A stretch of 64,000 nt of DNA from Chthoniobacteraceae bacterium (GTDB lineage: Bacteria > Verrucomicrobiota > Verrucomicrobiia > Chthoniobacterales > Chthoniobacteraceae): positions 30,931 through 94,930 of the forward strand of contig JAQGOL010000027.1 of assembly GCA_028293625.1 (NCBI GenBank). The letters are read 5' to 3'. The translations under genes and the position numbers were made by a program. This document shows, one piece after another, positions 9,593-18,674 of this stretch. Below the pieces are notes generated by a model. That model worked only from the letters and a program-made list of their open reading frames with translations. It made no database searches and had not been told where the DNA came from. The stretch's first letter is position 1. Every line of letters starts with the position of its first letter.

Positions 9593-10387
9593 CTACGATT
9601 TGCGCAAAAAACCGGTCAGCGGGCTTGTAGCCGAGGCGGTTCCGAGCCGTTCGGCCAAGCCGATCTCGTACGCTTCACGGCCGGCTTCGACCGCTTTTTT
9701 AAAAGCGGCTCCCATTCTTGCCGGATCCGAGGCGATGGCGATGGCGGTATTGACGAGCACCGCGGCGGCGCCCATCTCCATCGCTTCCGCCGCCTGGCTG
9801 GGAGCTCCGATGCCCGCGTCGACGATCACGGGCACGGTCGCTTGCTCCAAAATAATCTCGATCTGGGCGCGTGTCTCAATCCCGCGATTGCTGCCAATGG
9901 GCGAGCCGAGCGGCATGACCGTTGCCGTGCCGACATCCTGTAGCCGTTTGGCAAGGACCGGGTCGGCGTTGATGTAGGGAAGAACGATAAAACCTTCCTT
10001 TACCAGAATCTCGGCCGCCTTGAGCGTCTCGATCGGATCCGGCAACAGATAACGCGGATCGGGGTGGATCTCGAGTTTGATCCAATCTGAAATCCCGGCC
10101 GCGCGCGCCAGCCGGGCAAACCGGACAGCTTCCTCCGCGTTGATCGCGCCGCTTGTGTTGGGCAGGAGCAGATATTTTTTCGGGTCGATAAAATCGAGGA
10201 TATCGGCAAAAGCATCGCCTTTGCCGGAAAGGTCCGCGCGTCGCAGCGCCACGGTAACGATTTGAGTGCCACTCGATTCAAGCGCTGCCGCCATGGCCGA
10301 GTTGGACGGGAATTTCCCGGTTCCAAGGAGCAATCGGGACGAAAATTCGCGACCGGCAATGATAAGCGGCTGAGTAAGACTAGGCAT
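9593..10387 (-). CDS. thiG: Thiazole synthase ThiG
   Basis: It forms the thiazole phosphate moiety of thiamin from deoxyxylulose 5-phosphate, dehydroglycine and ThiS-thiocarboxylate. The TIM-barrel sequence is full length at 264 residues. The Schiff-base lysine is K104 in [10 protein letters not shown], and the phosphate-binding segments [11 protein letters not shown] and [18 protein letters not shown] are present. ThiS, ThiF and ThiH are not adjacent. I looked for a TPP riboswitch in the 114 bp upstream and saw neither conserved core; only an inverted repeat is present. Confidence 0.95.
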   Translation of the reverse strand: MPSLTQPLIIAGREFSSRLLLGTGKFPSNSAMAAALESSGTQIVTVALRRADLSGKGDAFADILDFIDPKKYLLLPNTSGAINAEEAVRFARLARAAGISDWIKLEIHPDPRYLLPDPIETLKAAEILVKEGFIVLPYINADPVLAKRLQDVGTATVMPLGSPIGSNRGIETRAQIEIILEQATVPVIVDAGIGAPSQAAEAMEMGAAAVLVNTAIAIASDPARMGAAFKKAVEAGREAYEIGLAERLGTASATSPLTGFLRKS

Positions 10388-10442
10388 GGAACGGCCACGC
10401 TATGAAGCCGGAGGGCAGGATGCAAGAGGCGGAGCGGCATCC

Positions 10443-10475
10443 TTTCTCAACAAGCAGCAACTCCGGCTTGAGAAA
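10443..10475. promoter_or_regulatory. Perfect 8-bp inverted repeat in the thiG-yqgE divergent region
   Basis: TTTCTCAA at 10443-10450 is matched by TTGAGAAA at 10468-10475 with a 17-nt spacer. It lies between the divergent starts of thiG (10387) and yqgE (10502), where an operator or attenuator hairpin would fit. No T-tract follows directly. A regulatory role is inference. Confidence 0.35.
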
Positions 10476-10501
10476 TGGCCGCGGTTTTTTAATCTTACCA
10501 C

Positions 10502-11062
10502 GTGCTTGAATTCGGATCTCCATCTGTCGGTCTCGCCGGGTCGGTTCTGGTTGCGCATCCCAACTTGCTTGACCCCAATTTTCGCAAGTCGGTTCTCTTC
10601 ATCTCGAGTGACGACTCGGAAGAGGGCGCGTTCGGGCTGGTACTCAATCGGCCAGCCGATCGGACCGTCGCCGACGTCCTTGCCACCCATTCCCTTGGGC
10701 CGCTTTTGCGCCTGCCGGTTTACCTCGGCGGCCCTGTGGAGGCGAATCAGCTCATTTTTTCTGCGTTTATCTGGCACCCGGAAACCGAGCGCATCGAGTG
10801 CCGGCATCATCTCGATCTGGAGCATGCCCAGGAGTATGTGAATGCCGAGTATACCGTGGTGCGCGCGTTTATCGGTTACTCCGGCTGGAGCAAAGGCCAG
10901 CTGGAAAGCGAGCTTGCGCAAAAAGCGTGGCTGGTGGGAAAGCCGGGGCGCGAAGTCCTCGATGAGCGGCGTTCCAAAACGCTTTGGCGCGAGTTGCTCA
11001 GCGGGTTTGGGCCGTGGTTCCGCCTTTTGGCCGAAGCGCCGGACGATCTGACTGCGAGTTAA
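10502..11062 (+). CDS. YqgE/AlgH (UPF0301) family protein
   Basis: This is a conserved cytoplasmic protein of the DUF179/AlgH family, whose biochemical role is unsettled. Family signatures are the N-terminal GSVLVAHPNLLDPNF, the FGLVLNRP strand and the VYLGGPVEANQL loop; the end has the usual long helix with WLVGKPGREVLDE. The start is a GTG at 10502 (frame MLEFGSPSVGLAG). The stop lies four bases before the alanine dehydrogenase ATG, so the two are very likely one transcript. Confidence 0.85.
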   Translation: MLEFGSPSVGLAGSVLVAHPNLLDPNFRKSVLFISSDDSEEGAFGLVLNRPADRTVADVLATHSLGPLLRLPVYLGGPVEANQLIFSAFIWHPETERIECRHHLDLEHAQEYVNAEYTVVRAFIGYSGWSKGQLESELAQKAWLVGKPGREVLDERRSKTLWRELLSGFGPWFRLLAEAPDDLTAS

Positions 11063-11066
11063 TTTT

Positions 11067-12176
11067 ATGATTATTGGCGTTCCCCAGGAAATCAAACAGC
11101 AGGAGAGCCGCGTCGCGCTTTTACCAGGGGGGGCTTATCAACTGTCCAAAAGAGGCCATATCGTCCTGGTGCAGGCCGGGGCGGGCGTCGGTTCGGGTTA
11201 TTCCGACGAAGACTACAAAATCGCCGGCGCCGAGATCGTCTCGACTGCGGTTGAAGTTTTTGCCCGGGCCGGGATGATTATCAAAGTCAAGGAGCCGCTT
11301 CCAGGCGAGTACCCGCTCCTGAGACCGGGTCAGATTCTTTTTACCTATCTTCATCTGGCCGCAAACCGGGCATTGACCGAGGCGCTGCAAAACTCGGAAG
11401 TGACAGCGATTGCCTACGAGACGGTGGAAGTGAATCGCCGGTTGCCGCTGCTTGAACCGATGAGCGAGATCGCCGGGCGCATGTCGATCATCGTGGGCGG
11501 TTATTTCCTGGCCAAACATTGCGGCGGCACCGGCGTATTGCTTGGCGGTGTGCCGGGCGTGTTGCCTGGCCGGGTCGTGGTGATCGGGGGCGGCACTTCG
11601 GGAGTGAACGCGGCACGCATGGCGACCGGCCTTGGGGCCGACACGACGATCATGGAGGTCGACATTGAGCGGATGCGTTTTTTAGACATCACGATGCATG
11701 GAGCCCATACGCTCTACTCCAGCACGGCGCATCTTTTGGATCTTTTGCCAACAGTCGATCTCTTGATCGGCGCCGTCCTGGTGCCGGGCGCCAAAGCGCC
11801 CAAGTTGATCAGCCGCGAGATGTTGCAAATAATGAAGCCCGGCAGTGTGCTTGTTGATATTGCGATCGATCAGGGCGGATGCGCTGAAACGTCCCGGCCG
11901 ACCACCCACAATATGCCCACCTATATCGAGGAAGGGATCACCCATTATTGCGTGGCCAATATGCCGGCTGCTTTCGCCCGAACCGCCACCCAGGCGCTCA
12001 CGAACGCCACCTACCGTTATATTGAAATAATTGCCGATCACGGGATACCGGGCGCTTTCAAACGTGATCCGAATCTACTCTCGGGCCTTAATTTAATGAA
12101 TGGCCAGATCACGTATCGCGGTGTGGCCGAGGCGCACGGCCTGGAGTTTCATCCTGCGGCGGAGCACGCCGGGTAA
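11067..12176 (+). CDS. ald: Alanine dehydrogenase
   Basis: It catalyses NAD-dependent interconversion of L-alanine with pyruvate and ammonia. The sequence aligns at the classic positions: N-terminus MIIGVPQEIK, substrate lysine K75 in VKEPLP, catalytic H96 in TYLHLA, and the nucleotide-binding GGGTSGVNAARMATGLGA near residue 175. The family's NMP region also matches (NMPTYIEEG, then NMPAAFARTAT). At 369 residues it has normal length. It is tightly coupled to yqgE upstream. It could supply pyruvate and, with the glycine cleavage operon close by, fits an amino-acid catabolism theme. Confidence 0.95.
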   Translation: MIIGVPQEIKQQESRVALLPGGAYQLSKRGHIVLVQAGAGVGSGYSDEDYKIAGAEIVSTAVEVFARAGMIIKVKEPLPGEYPLLRPGQILFTYLHLAANRALTEALQNSEVTAIAYETVEVNRRLPLLEPMSEIAGRMSIIVGGYFLAKHCGGTGVLLGGVPGVLPGRVVVIGGGTSGVNAARMATGLGADTTIMEVDIERMRFLDITMHGAHTLYSSTAHLLDLLPTVDLLIGAVLVPGAKAPKLISREMLQIMKPGSVLVDIAIDQGGCAETSRPTTHNMPTYIEEGITHYCVANMPAAFARTATQALTNATYRYIEIIADHGIPGAFKRDPNLLSGLNLMNGQITYRGVAEAHGLEFHPAAEHAG

Positions 12177-12179
12177 GGT

Positions 12180-12650
12180 TCAGCGGATCTGCAAGTCTTT
12201 GCTAAGCATCGTTTCGCCATCGAAAACAAAAAGCCCGACAAACGATTTGCCTTCCAGCAAAAGCGGGAGCCAATGCCGGTCATCCTCCCACATCTGATCA
12301 TACGGAAGCGCGTCGACATCTGCCCAGAACGGCGTCGCTTCGTCGGTCTCGATCGGTTCGCCGATCAAGTCGTTTCCCAGAAAGACCGTGCAGAAGAGGC
12401 TGTATCCGTCGGTGAATTGAAAGGAGAGTTCGCCGCGCGGCTCGATTCCCAGCGGGGTTACTCCGACTTCCTCGCGCGCCTCGCGAATCGCTGAGTCGTA
12501 TGCGCTTTCGCCGGGCTCCAGCTTTCCTCCGGGCGCGTTAACTTTGCCCGCACCGAGTCCGCGCTTTTTGTGGATCAGCAATAGCTGATTGTCCTTTAAG
12601 ATGAAGCAGAGGTTGGCTCGCTCGCGCGGCTCCCAAGTCGACCAGTCCAT
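12180..12650 (-). CDS. Nudix hydrolase, MTH1/8-oxo-dGTP diphosphatase-like
   Basis: This is a 156-residue Nudix enzyme. The Nudix box GGKLEPGESAYDSAIREARE continuing to EVGV fits GX5EX7REUXEEXGU. The preceding GAGKVNAPGGK resembles the MTH1 signature more than E. coli MutT, so purified substrates may include oxidised purine nucleotides (inference). The ATG at 12650 (MDWSTWEPRERANL) is chosen because a longer frame from 12854 would overlap the divergent DUF423 gene. Its stop lies only three bases from the convergent ald stop. Confidence 0.85.
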   Translation of the reverse strand: MDWSTWEPRERANLCFILKDNQLLLIHKKRGLGAGKVNAPGGKLEPGESAYDSAIREAREEVGVTPLGIEPRGELSFQFTDGYSLFCTVFLGNDLIGEPIETDEATPFWADVDALPYDQMWEDDRHWLPLLLEGKSFVGLFVFDGETMLSKDLQIR

Positions 12651-12747
12651 GAATCGCGCACCGTAGAGGAGCGATGCCGCCGCGGCCAATCTCTTTTTGA
12701 AATCCCGGTTTCCACAACGGCGCGGCCCCGGATAAGTGTCCGTCCCC

Positions 12748-13104
12748 ATGAACTCTTTCACTGCTTTCCGTTTGTCGGCCGGACTCGGTTTCCTTGCCGT
12801 GGCGCTTGGAGCATTTGGCGCGCATAACTTCCAGGCGGTTCTTCTGCAAAACAACGCGTTGGAGATCTGGAAGACGGCGGCGCTTTACCATCTGGTCCAC
12901 GCCGCGGTGCTGCTTTTTATTGCTTCCCGCGAGCCGCTGCAAATTTGGGCATGGCGCCTGATGTTTGGCGGCGTGCTGATTTTCAGCGGCAGCCTTTACA
13001 TATTGGCTTTAAGCAACGTGCGCTGGCTCGGTGCAATCACGCCGCTGGGCGGGCTCGGCTTGCTGGCCGGCTGGCTTTTGCTGGCCATCAAGACGCGTCC
13101 GTAA
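12748..13104 (+). CDS. DUF423 family membrane protein
   Basis: This is a small four-helix inner-membrane protein of 118 residues related to YgdD/YwdK. The family features LAVALGAFGAH, then an invariant-looking LYHLVHAAVLL and the C-terminal ITPLGGLGLLAGWLLL, are all present. The function of the family is not established. A GTG at 12736 is possible, but the ATG at 12748 (MNSFTAFRLSAGLGF) gives the canonical N-terminus. It is divergent from the Nudix gene, leaving 97 bp between the two starts for both promoters. Confidence 0.85.
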   Translation: MNSFTAFRLSAGLGFLAVALGAFGAHNFQAVLLQNNALEIWKTAALYHLVHAAVLLFIASREPLQIWAWRLMFGGVLIFSGSLYILALSNVRWLGAITPLGGLGLLAGWLLLAIKTRP

Positions 13105-13113
13105 CGGATCGGG

Positions 13114-15978
13114 TCAGCTCAGTGGGACACAGGCGCAGAACAGATTGCGGTCGCCGTAGACGTTGTCGATCCGGCCCACCGACGGCCAGAACTTGTGCTC
13201 AGTCAGCCACGGCGCGGGATACGCCGCGGTCTCCCTCGAATACGGCCGGTTCCATTCCTCCACCGTCACGGCCTGCGCGGTATGCGGGGCATTTTTGAGC
13301 GGATTATTGAGTTTGTCCATAAGGCCGGTTTCAACCGCCGTGATCTCGGTGTGAATGGAAATCATCGCTTCGCAAAAACGATCGAGTTCATCCTTTGACT
13401 CGCTTTCGGTCGGTTCAACCATGAGCGTGCCGACCACCGGCCAGCTGAGTGTTGGCGCATGAAAACCGTAGTCCATAAGCCGCTTGGCAACATCCTCGGC
13501 AGTCGTCATCTTGAATCCGCGCAGGTCAAGAATGCATTCATGGGCGACAAATCCGCTGCGTCCTTTGAATAACACAGGGAAAAACGGGTCGAGCCGGGTG
13601 GCAATGTAATTGGCATTGAGGATCGCGAGGCGCGATGCCTCGGTCAGGCCTTCGCCACCCATCATCCGGATATACATCCACGGAATGGTTAAAATACTCG
13701 CACTTCCCATCGGCGCCGCGCTGATGGCCCCCACGCGCTTCTCATCGCCGCTGCCACGTTTGGATAAAAACGGCACCAAATGCGCCGCGACACCGATCGG
13801 TCCCATGCCGGGGCCGCCGCCGCCGTGCGGGATGCAGAACGTTTTATGCAGGTTCAGGTGACAGACATCGGCGCCGATCCTGCCGGGAGCGGTAAGGCCG
13901 ACCTGCGCATTCATATTGGCGCCGTCCATGTAGACCTGGCCGCCATGGGCATGAATGAGCTCGCAAATCTCCACGATGGTCTCTTCAAAAACACCGTGCG
14001 TGCTCGGATAAGTCACCATCAGGGCGGCGAGCTGATCTTTGTATTGCTCAACTTTTCCAGTGAGATCCGCCAGATCGATGTCTCCATCAGCAAGACAGCT
14101 CACGGTCACCACCTTCATCCCGGCCATCACCGCGCTGGCAGGGTTTGTGCCGTGGGCCGAGGTCGGAATCAGACAAACATCGCGATTTCCTTCACCGCAC
14201 GACCGGTGATACTGGCGGATAACGAGCAGCCCGGCATATTCCCCCTGTGAACCGGCGTTTGGTTCAAGGGAAACCCCGGCGAATCCGGTGATTTCCGCCA
14301 GCCAGCCTTCAAGCTGGGTGCAAAGAGTCGCATAGCCTTCCGCCTGATTAGCCGGGGCGAACGGATGCAGCTTTCCAAATTCGGGCCACGTAACAGGAAG
14401 CATCTCACTGGTCGCATTGAGCTTCATCGTGCATGAGCCCAGCGGAATCATGGAGGTGGTTAACGAAAGATCCTTCGCTTCCAGCCGCCGGATGTAGCGG
14501 AGCATCTCATGCTCGGTGTGGTAGCGGTTGAAGACCGGGTGCGTCAGAAACTTTGAAGTGCGTGCCAATGCGCCAAATCCCGTGTCGGCCTGGGAGGCGA
14601 GTGTTTCCGGACTGAACCCGGGATTTGCGCCGCCGTGGAAAACAGAAAGCAGTGGCTCGATCGAGTCGGTTGTTTCATCGAGGGAAATGAGCAGCGAACC
14701 CGTTCCAAAAGGGCGCAGATTGATCCCGGCCTCGCAAGCGGCGTAAAGGATCTCATCGCGCCGCGTCGTCTCAACGCGGATCGTGTCAAAAAACGGACCT
14801 GTCTGGGCCACCTGAAAGCCGAGCTGACGCAGACCGGCTGCAAGCATCGCTGTGAAAAGGTGCACCCGCTCTGCGATCCGTTTTAACCCGTCCGGTCCAT
14901 GGTAAACCGCATACATGGAAGCCATGACCGCCAGGAGCACCTGGGCGGTGCAAATGTTGCTGGTGGCTTTGTCGCGGCGGATATGCTGTTCACGGGTCTG
15001 CAGCGAAAGCCGGTAAGCCGGTTTGCCATGCACATCCTTTGAAACACCCACCAGCCGGCCAGGCATGATTCGCTTCAAGGTGTCGCGGACTGCCATGTAC
15101 GCCGCATGCGGTCCGCCGCATCCCAGCGGCACACCAAAGCGCTGGGTCGATCCGATGGCGATGTCGGCCCCGAATTCGCCCGGCGGCTTGAGCAAAGTCA
15201 ACGCAAGGATATCCGCGGCCACGATCACGAGCGCACCGGCTTCATGGGCTTTCGCACTGAATTCCGCGTAATCGCGAGCCACGCCCGTCGTATCGGGATA
15301 TTGCAGAAGGACAGCGAAGACTTTCTCGCTAAAATCAAAGGCGCTTTCCTCGGCCACGATCACCTTGATTCCCAACGCTTCCGCGCGGGTCCGGATTACT
15401 TCAATGGTTTGCGGATGACAGCCGCTGGAGACAAAAATCGCATCGGAATCGGCCTGCTTGCTCACCTGCTGCGCCATGTGCATCGCTTCAGCGGCCGCGG
15501 TCGCTTCATCGAGCAGCGACGCGTTGGCGATATCGAGCCCGGTCAGGTCGACCACCATTTGCTGGAAATTAATGAGCGCCTCCATGCGCCCCTGGGAAAT
15601 CTCGGCCTGATAAGGCGTGTAAGCAGTGTACCAGCCTGGATTCTCCAGGATATTCCGCTGGATCACCGGCGGGGTGATGCAGTCGTTATAACCCTGTCCG
15701 ATGTAGTTCTTAAAAACTTTGTTTTTCAGGGCGATGGCGCGCAGCTCGGCCAGCGTCTCATGTTCGCCGCAGCCTGTCGGCAAATGTAACGGCGCAGCCA
15801 GCCGGATTTTGGAAGGAACCGTCGCGGCGATCAACGCTTCGAGCGTCGGCCGGCCAACCGTGGCAAGCATTTGCGCGACTTCATCGTCCGCAGAACCCAG
15901 GTGGCGGCGGACAAACGTATCGTTGGGAACTAGAAGTGAAGCGGACGCAGCCAACGGCGTCGCGATAATGTCGTGCAT
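13114..15978 (-). CDS. gcvP: Glycine dehydrogenase (decarboxylating), P-protein, single-chain
   Basis: The PLP-dependent P-protein decarboxylates glycine and passes the aminomethyl group to lipoyl-GcvH. The 954-residue chain contains both homologous halves fused, unlike the split P1/P2 form. The PLP lysine is K712 in [18 protein letters not shown]. The N-terminal half starts with the typical [13 protein letters not shown] and contains the GQGYND motif. It is the last gene of gcvT-gcvH-gcvP, separated from gcvH by 108 bp. The family length and motif set are intact, so it should be active. Confidence 0.97.
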   Translation of the reverse strand: MHDIIATPLAASASLLVPNDTFVRRHLGSADDEVAQMLATVGRPTLEALIAATVPSKIRLAAPLHLPTGCGEHETLAELRAIALKNKVFKNYIGQGYNDCITPPVIQRNILENPGWYTAYTPYQAEISQGRMEALINFQQMVVDLTGLDIANASLLDEATAAAEAMHMAQQVSKQADSDAIFVSSGCHPQTIEVIRTRAEALGIKVIVAEESAFDFSEKVFAVLLQYPDTTGVARDYAEFSAKAHEAGALVIVAADILALTLLKPPGEFGADIAIGSTQRFGVPLGCGGPHAAYMAVRDTLKRIMPGRLVGVSKDVHGKPAYRLSLQTREQHIRRDKATSNICTAQVLLAVMASMYAVYHGPDGLKRIAERVHLFTAMLAAGLRQLGFQVAQTGPFFDTIRVETTRRDEILYAACEAGINLRPFGTGSLLISLDETTDSIEPLLSVFHGGANPGFSPETLASQADTGFGALARTSKFLTHPVFNRYHTEHEMLRYIRRLEAKDLSLTTSMIPLGSCTMKLNATSEMLPVTWPEFGKLHPFAPANQAEGYATLCTQLEGWLAEITGFAGVSLEPNAGSQGEYAGLLVIRQYHRSCGEGNRDVCLIPTSAHGTNPASAVMAGMKVVTVSCLADGDIDLADLTGKVEQYKDQLAALMVTYPSTHGVFEETIVEICELIHAHGGQVYMDGANMNAQVGLTAPGRIGADVCHLNLHKTFCIPHGGGGPGMGPIGVAAHLVPFLSKRGSGDEKRVGAISAAPMGSASILTIPWMYIRMMGGEGLTEASRLAILNANYIATRLDPFFPVLFKGRSGFVAHECILDLRGFKMTTAEDVAKRLMDYGFHAPTLSWPVVGTLMVEPTESESKDELDRFCEAMISIHTEITAVETGLMDKLNNPLKNAPHTAQAVTVEEWNRPYSRETAAYPAPWLTEHKFWPSVGRIDNVYGDRNLFCACVPLS

Positions 15979-16086
15979 CGCGAGAGGCTAAAAACGCGCC
16001 GGTTCAAATCAAGCGCATTCCTCTCTCTTAGACGCTTTATCGTCCGGCACCGCGAAAAATTTCCGGATCGGCCCGCTTCCGAGCCG

Positions 16087-16467
16087 TTATCCGCCGATTT
16101 CCTGGCCGTATTGCGCCGGAGTCAGCAGCGCGTCGATCTCCTCACGTGCCTTTACTTGAATCCGGAAAATCCAGCCTTCGCCAAAAGGGGCGGTATTGAT
16201 CAGCGCGGGATCAGACGTCAGCGCCGCGTTGACTTCAGTGATCGTGCCTGAAACCGGCGTGTAGATGTCGCTGGCGGCCTTGACCGACTCGACCACGCAG
16301 ACTTGCTGGCCGGCTTTGACCTGCGCGCCGATTTCCGGCAACTCGACATAAACCACATCGGTCAGCTCATTCTGGGCGTGGTCGGTGATTCCCACGGTGC
16401 CGGTTTCGCCATCGGGGCGAATCCATTCATGGGATTTGGCGTAGAAAAGGTCTTCAGGGACGTTCAT
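16087..16467 (-). CDS. gcvH: Glycine cleavage system H protein
   Basis: This lipoyl carrier shuttles the methylamine group between the P, T and L proteins. It has 126 residues with the lipoylated lysine K63 in VVESVKAASDIYTPVSG. The usual beginning (MNVPEDLFYAKSHEW) and the later GEGWIFRIQV segment are present. The start lies 11 bp after the gcvT stop, so the two genes are co-transcribed. Confidence 0.97.
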   Translation of the reverse strand: MNVPEDLFYAKSHEWIRPDGETGTVGITDHAQNELTDVVYVELPEIGAQVKAGQQVCVVESVKAASDIYTPVSGTITEVNAALTSDPALINTAPFGEGWIFRIQVKAREEIDALLTPAQYGQEIGG

Positions 16468-16478
16468 GTAGATTGGAT

Positions 16479-17594
16479 TTAAGCTGAGCCGCCGTTGGTG
16501 CGCAAAAGCGGTTTCTTTTCGATCACGGCCGGAAAACGTTTTCCGCGGATCTCGATTTCGATTTCTTCACCAATGCGTGCGAATTCGGTGGGAATGTAGG
16601 CCATTCCAATCCCGATATTGAGTGAAGGGGAAAGGGTGCCGCTGGTGCTCTCGGTAATCTGCACGCCGTTTTTATAAACCGGGTAGTGCGAGCGGGGCGG
16701 CGGCGATTTGCCTGTCATTTTAAACGGAACCAGCCGGCGCTTGACTCCCTGCTCACGCTGCTCGGTCAGTTTGGCGCGTCCGATGAACTCCGGCTTTTGC
16801 AAGTCGACAAAAATGGAAAGTCCCGCTTCCAACGGGGTGGTATCGGAGGAAAGATCGGAGCCGTTGAGCGGGTAACAGACTTCCAGGCGGAGCGTGTCAC
16901 GGGCGCCAAGGCCGCACGGTTTGATCCCAAATTGTTCGCCTCTGCTCAGGATGTCCTGCCACGATTTGACGGCGCGATCCGACGGGCAAAAGACTTCAAA
17001 CCCGTCCTCGCCGGTGTAGCCGGTGCGGGCAATGTAATAAGTCGCCTCATCGATCGTGACCGTGAGGATCTCGTTGCGGGCCGGCCGCGAAAAGCGCCCA
17101 TCAAAAAACGCATCGAAAAGCTGAGCCGATTTCGGGCCTTGAACCGCGATGCCGGCCACCGAGTCGCTTTCATTCACAAACTCAACGTCAGGCCCGAGGT
17201 GCCCCTGCATCCAGGCAAAGTCCTCTTCGATTTTGGCCGCGTTAACCACCAGCATGTATCGGGACTCTTCGATCCGATAAACGATGAGATCGTCGATGAC
17301 GCCGCCCTGTTCGGTAAGCAGGAAAGTGTATTGGCATTCGCCCACATCGAGCCGCTCCACGTTGTTGGTGAGCAACAGGTTCAACCACGCCCGCGCCCCG
17401 GGGCCGGAGGCAAAAAACTGGCCCATGTGCGAGATATCGAACACGCCGAGGTCGGTTCTCACCGCCCGATGCTCATCGAGAATACCCGTGTATTGGACCG
17501 GCATCGACCAGCCACCAAAATCGACCATTTTCGCTCCCAGACGAACGTGTTCATCGTGGAGCGCTGTTTGTTTTAGCAAAGGTTCTTCGGGCAC
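16479..17594 (-). CDS. gcvT: Aminomethyltransferase, glycine cleavage T protein
   Basis: This THF-dependent T-protein releases ammonia and forms 5,10-methylene-THF. At 371 residues it has the family's folate-binding features: MVDFGGWSMPVQY near the start, GVFDISHMGQF, and GYTGEDGFEV in the middle. The ATG at 17594 (MPEEPLLKQTALHDEH) is a good start. It is the first gene of the operon. I searched the upstream 70 bp for a glycine riboswitch and saw no tandem aptamer; the leader is short and pyrimidine-rich. Confidence 0.96.
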   Translation of the reverse strand: MPEEPLLKQTALHDEHVRLGAKMVDFGGWSMPVQYTGILDEHRAVRTDLGVFDISHMGQFFASGPGARAWLNLLLTNNVERLDVGECQYTFLLTEQGGVIDDLIVYRIEESRYMLVVNAAKIEEDFAWMQGHLGPDVEFVNESDSVAGIAVQGPKSAQLFDAFFDGRFSRPARNEILTVTIDEATYYIARTGYTGEDGFEVFCPSDRAVKSWQDILSRGEQFGIKPCGLGARDTLRLEVCYPLNGSDLSSDTTPLEAGLSIFVDLQKPEFIGRAKLTEQREQGVKRRLVPFKMTGKSPPPRSHYPVYKNGVQITESTSGTLSPSLNIGIGMAYIPTEFARIGEEIEIEIRGKRFPAVIEKKPLLRTNGGSA

Positions 17595-17663
17595 AGGGCA
17601 GGCAGGGTAGGCGGGCGGCGGAAAGTGAAAAGTGAAAAAAGCAGCGTGGCCAGCCGATCGGCT

Positions 17664-18569
17664 TCAGTTTTTCTTCGCGGAAAGATATCCCCATCCCATG
17701 CCGGCCACCAATCCCACGGTATGAGCGCCGTTGGCAACGTTGCCAATGAGTTCCTTTAAAAGGCCGCTATACCCAAGTAACAACCACACAATCAACAACG
17801 TCACCGTGTTTTTGTTGAGCTCCCAACCGGCCGTGCGATCGAATTTTCCCCGGATCCAAAGAAAACCAAAGAGTCCGTAATCGACGCCCGAAAGGCCGCC
17901 AAAAACGGGCCCGTGCCAAAGAACCTGGCCGATATTGGAGCTGACCGCGATGGCAAGGAAGAGCCAGATCAAATAACGCGGCCCGAAGCGGCGCTCAATA
18001 AATGAGCCCAAGTCGTAGAGCATCATCGCGTTAAAGAGCAGATGAGGGATATTAAAATGGATGAAGGCCGGGGTGACGAGCCGCCAGAGCTGTCCCGCGC
18101 GGATTTCCGCAAACGATCCGGCAAGATCTCCCATGTGCAGGAGCCCGGGGTCGGAAAACAGCAGCCCCCGCATCGAGCGGATGTCCGAGCCGAACTGCGT
18201 GTAAATGGCGACCGCGACTGCAATGACAATCAGCGCGATCGGCACCAGCGGCGTCGCGTTAAAATGGCGTTCGTACCCGACCCGTGCCGAGTCGGCGACA
18301 GTCGAACGCGTCGTGGAGTCCGCCTGTTTCGCCCGTTCCCTCTGTTCTTCCGCCAGCGATTCGGCCTTCGCAAACTCCGCCGCTGCCGGGTTGGCCCGGA
18401 ACCGCTTTAATAACTCGGCGGCCGGAGCAATCTGCTCCTCTTCGATGACCCAAACCGAATATTGGCCGCCCTCCTCGCTCTCGATCTGGTTCTCGATTCC
18501 TTTGGCGTAAAGTGTGGAGCTGAAACGGGAGGCGGATTTCTCCGACTCAAGATTGCCAATCGTGCGCAT
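17664..18569 (-). CDS. Rhomboid-family intramembrane serine protease
   Basis: This is a 301-residue membrane protease. The catalytic serine S227 lies in GGLSGVDYG and the partner histidine H283 in GAHTVGLVAGM. The earlier LWRLVTPAFIHFNIPHLLFN helix pair carries the rhomboid H...N signature. The first 75 residues or so form a soluble alpha/beta domain (IGNLESEKSASRFSSTLYAK) like the N-terminal cytosolic domain found in GlpG-type rhomboids. It lies between gcvT and the helicase-nuclease genes, with about 105 bp to the latter. Substrates cannot be inferred. Confidence 0.9.
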   Translation of the reverse strand: MRTIGNLESEKSASRFSSTLYAKGIENQIESEEGGQYSVWVIEEEQIAPAAELLKRFRANPAAAEFAKAESLAEEQRERAKQADSTTRSTVADSARVGYERHFNATPLVPIALIVIAVAVAIYTQFGSDIRSMRGLLFSDPGLLHMGDLAGSFAEIRAGQLWRLVTPAFIHFNIPHLLFNAMMLYDLGSFIERRFGPRYLIWLFLAIAVSSNIGQVLWHGPVFGGLSGVDYGLFGFLWIRGKFDRTAGWELNKNTVTLLIVWLLLGYSGLLKELIGNVANGAHTVGLVAGMGWGYLSAKKN

Positions 18570-18674
18570 CCCTTTGTGATAGGGCGCGCCTGCCGGGGCG
18601 GCAAGCGGGGATGCAGGCGCGGCGCTGTCAGCCTAAGCTGATCAACGCGTGTCCTGCTCCCATGCCAGGGTCGA

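Noticed and set aside
10388..10501. TPP riboswitch upstream of thiG
   Set aside because: Neither the CUGAGA-type core nor the second conserved TPP helix is visible.
17595..17663. Glycine riboswitch upstream of gcvT
   Set aside because: The leader is under 70 bp and shows none of the paired aptamer features.
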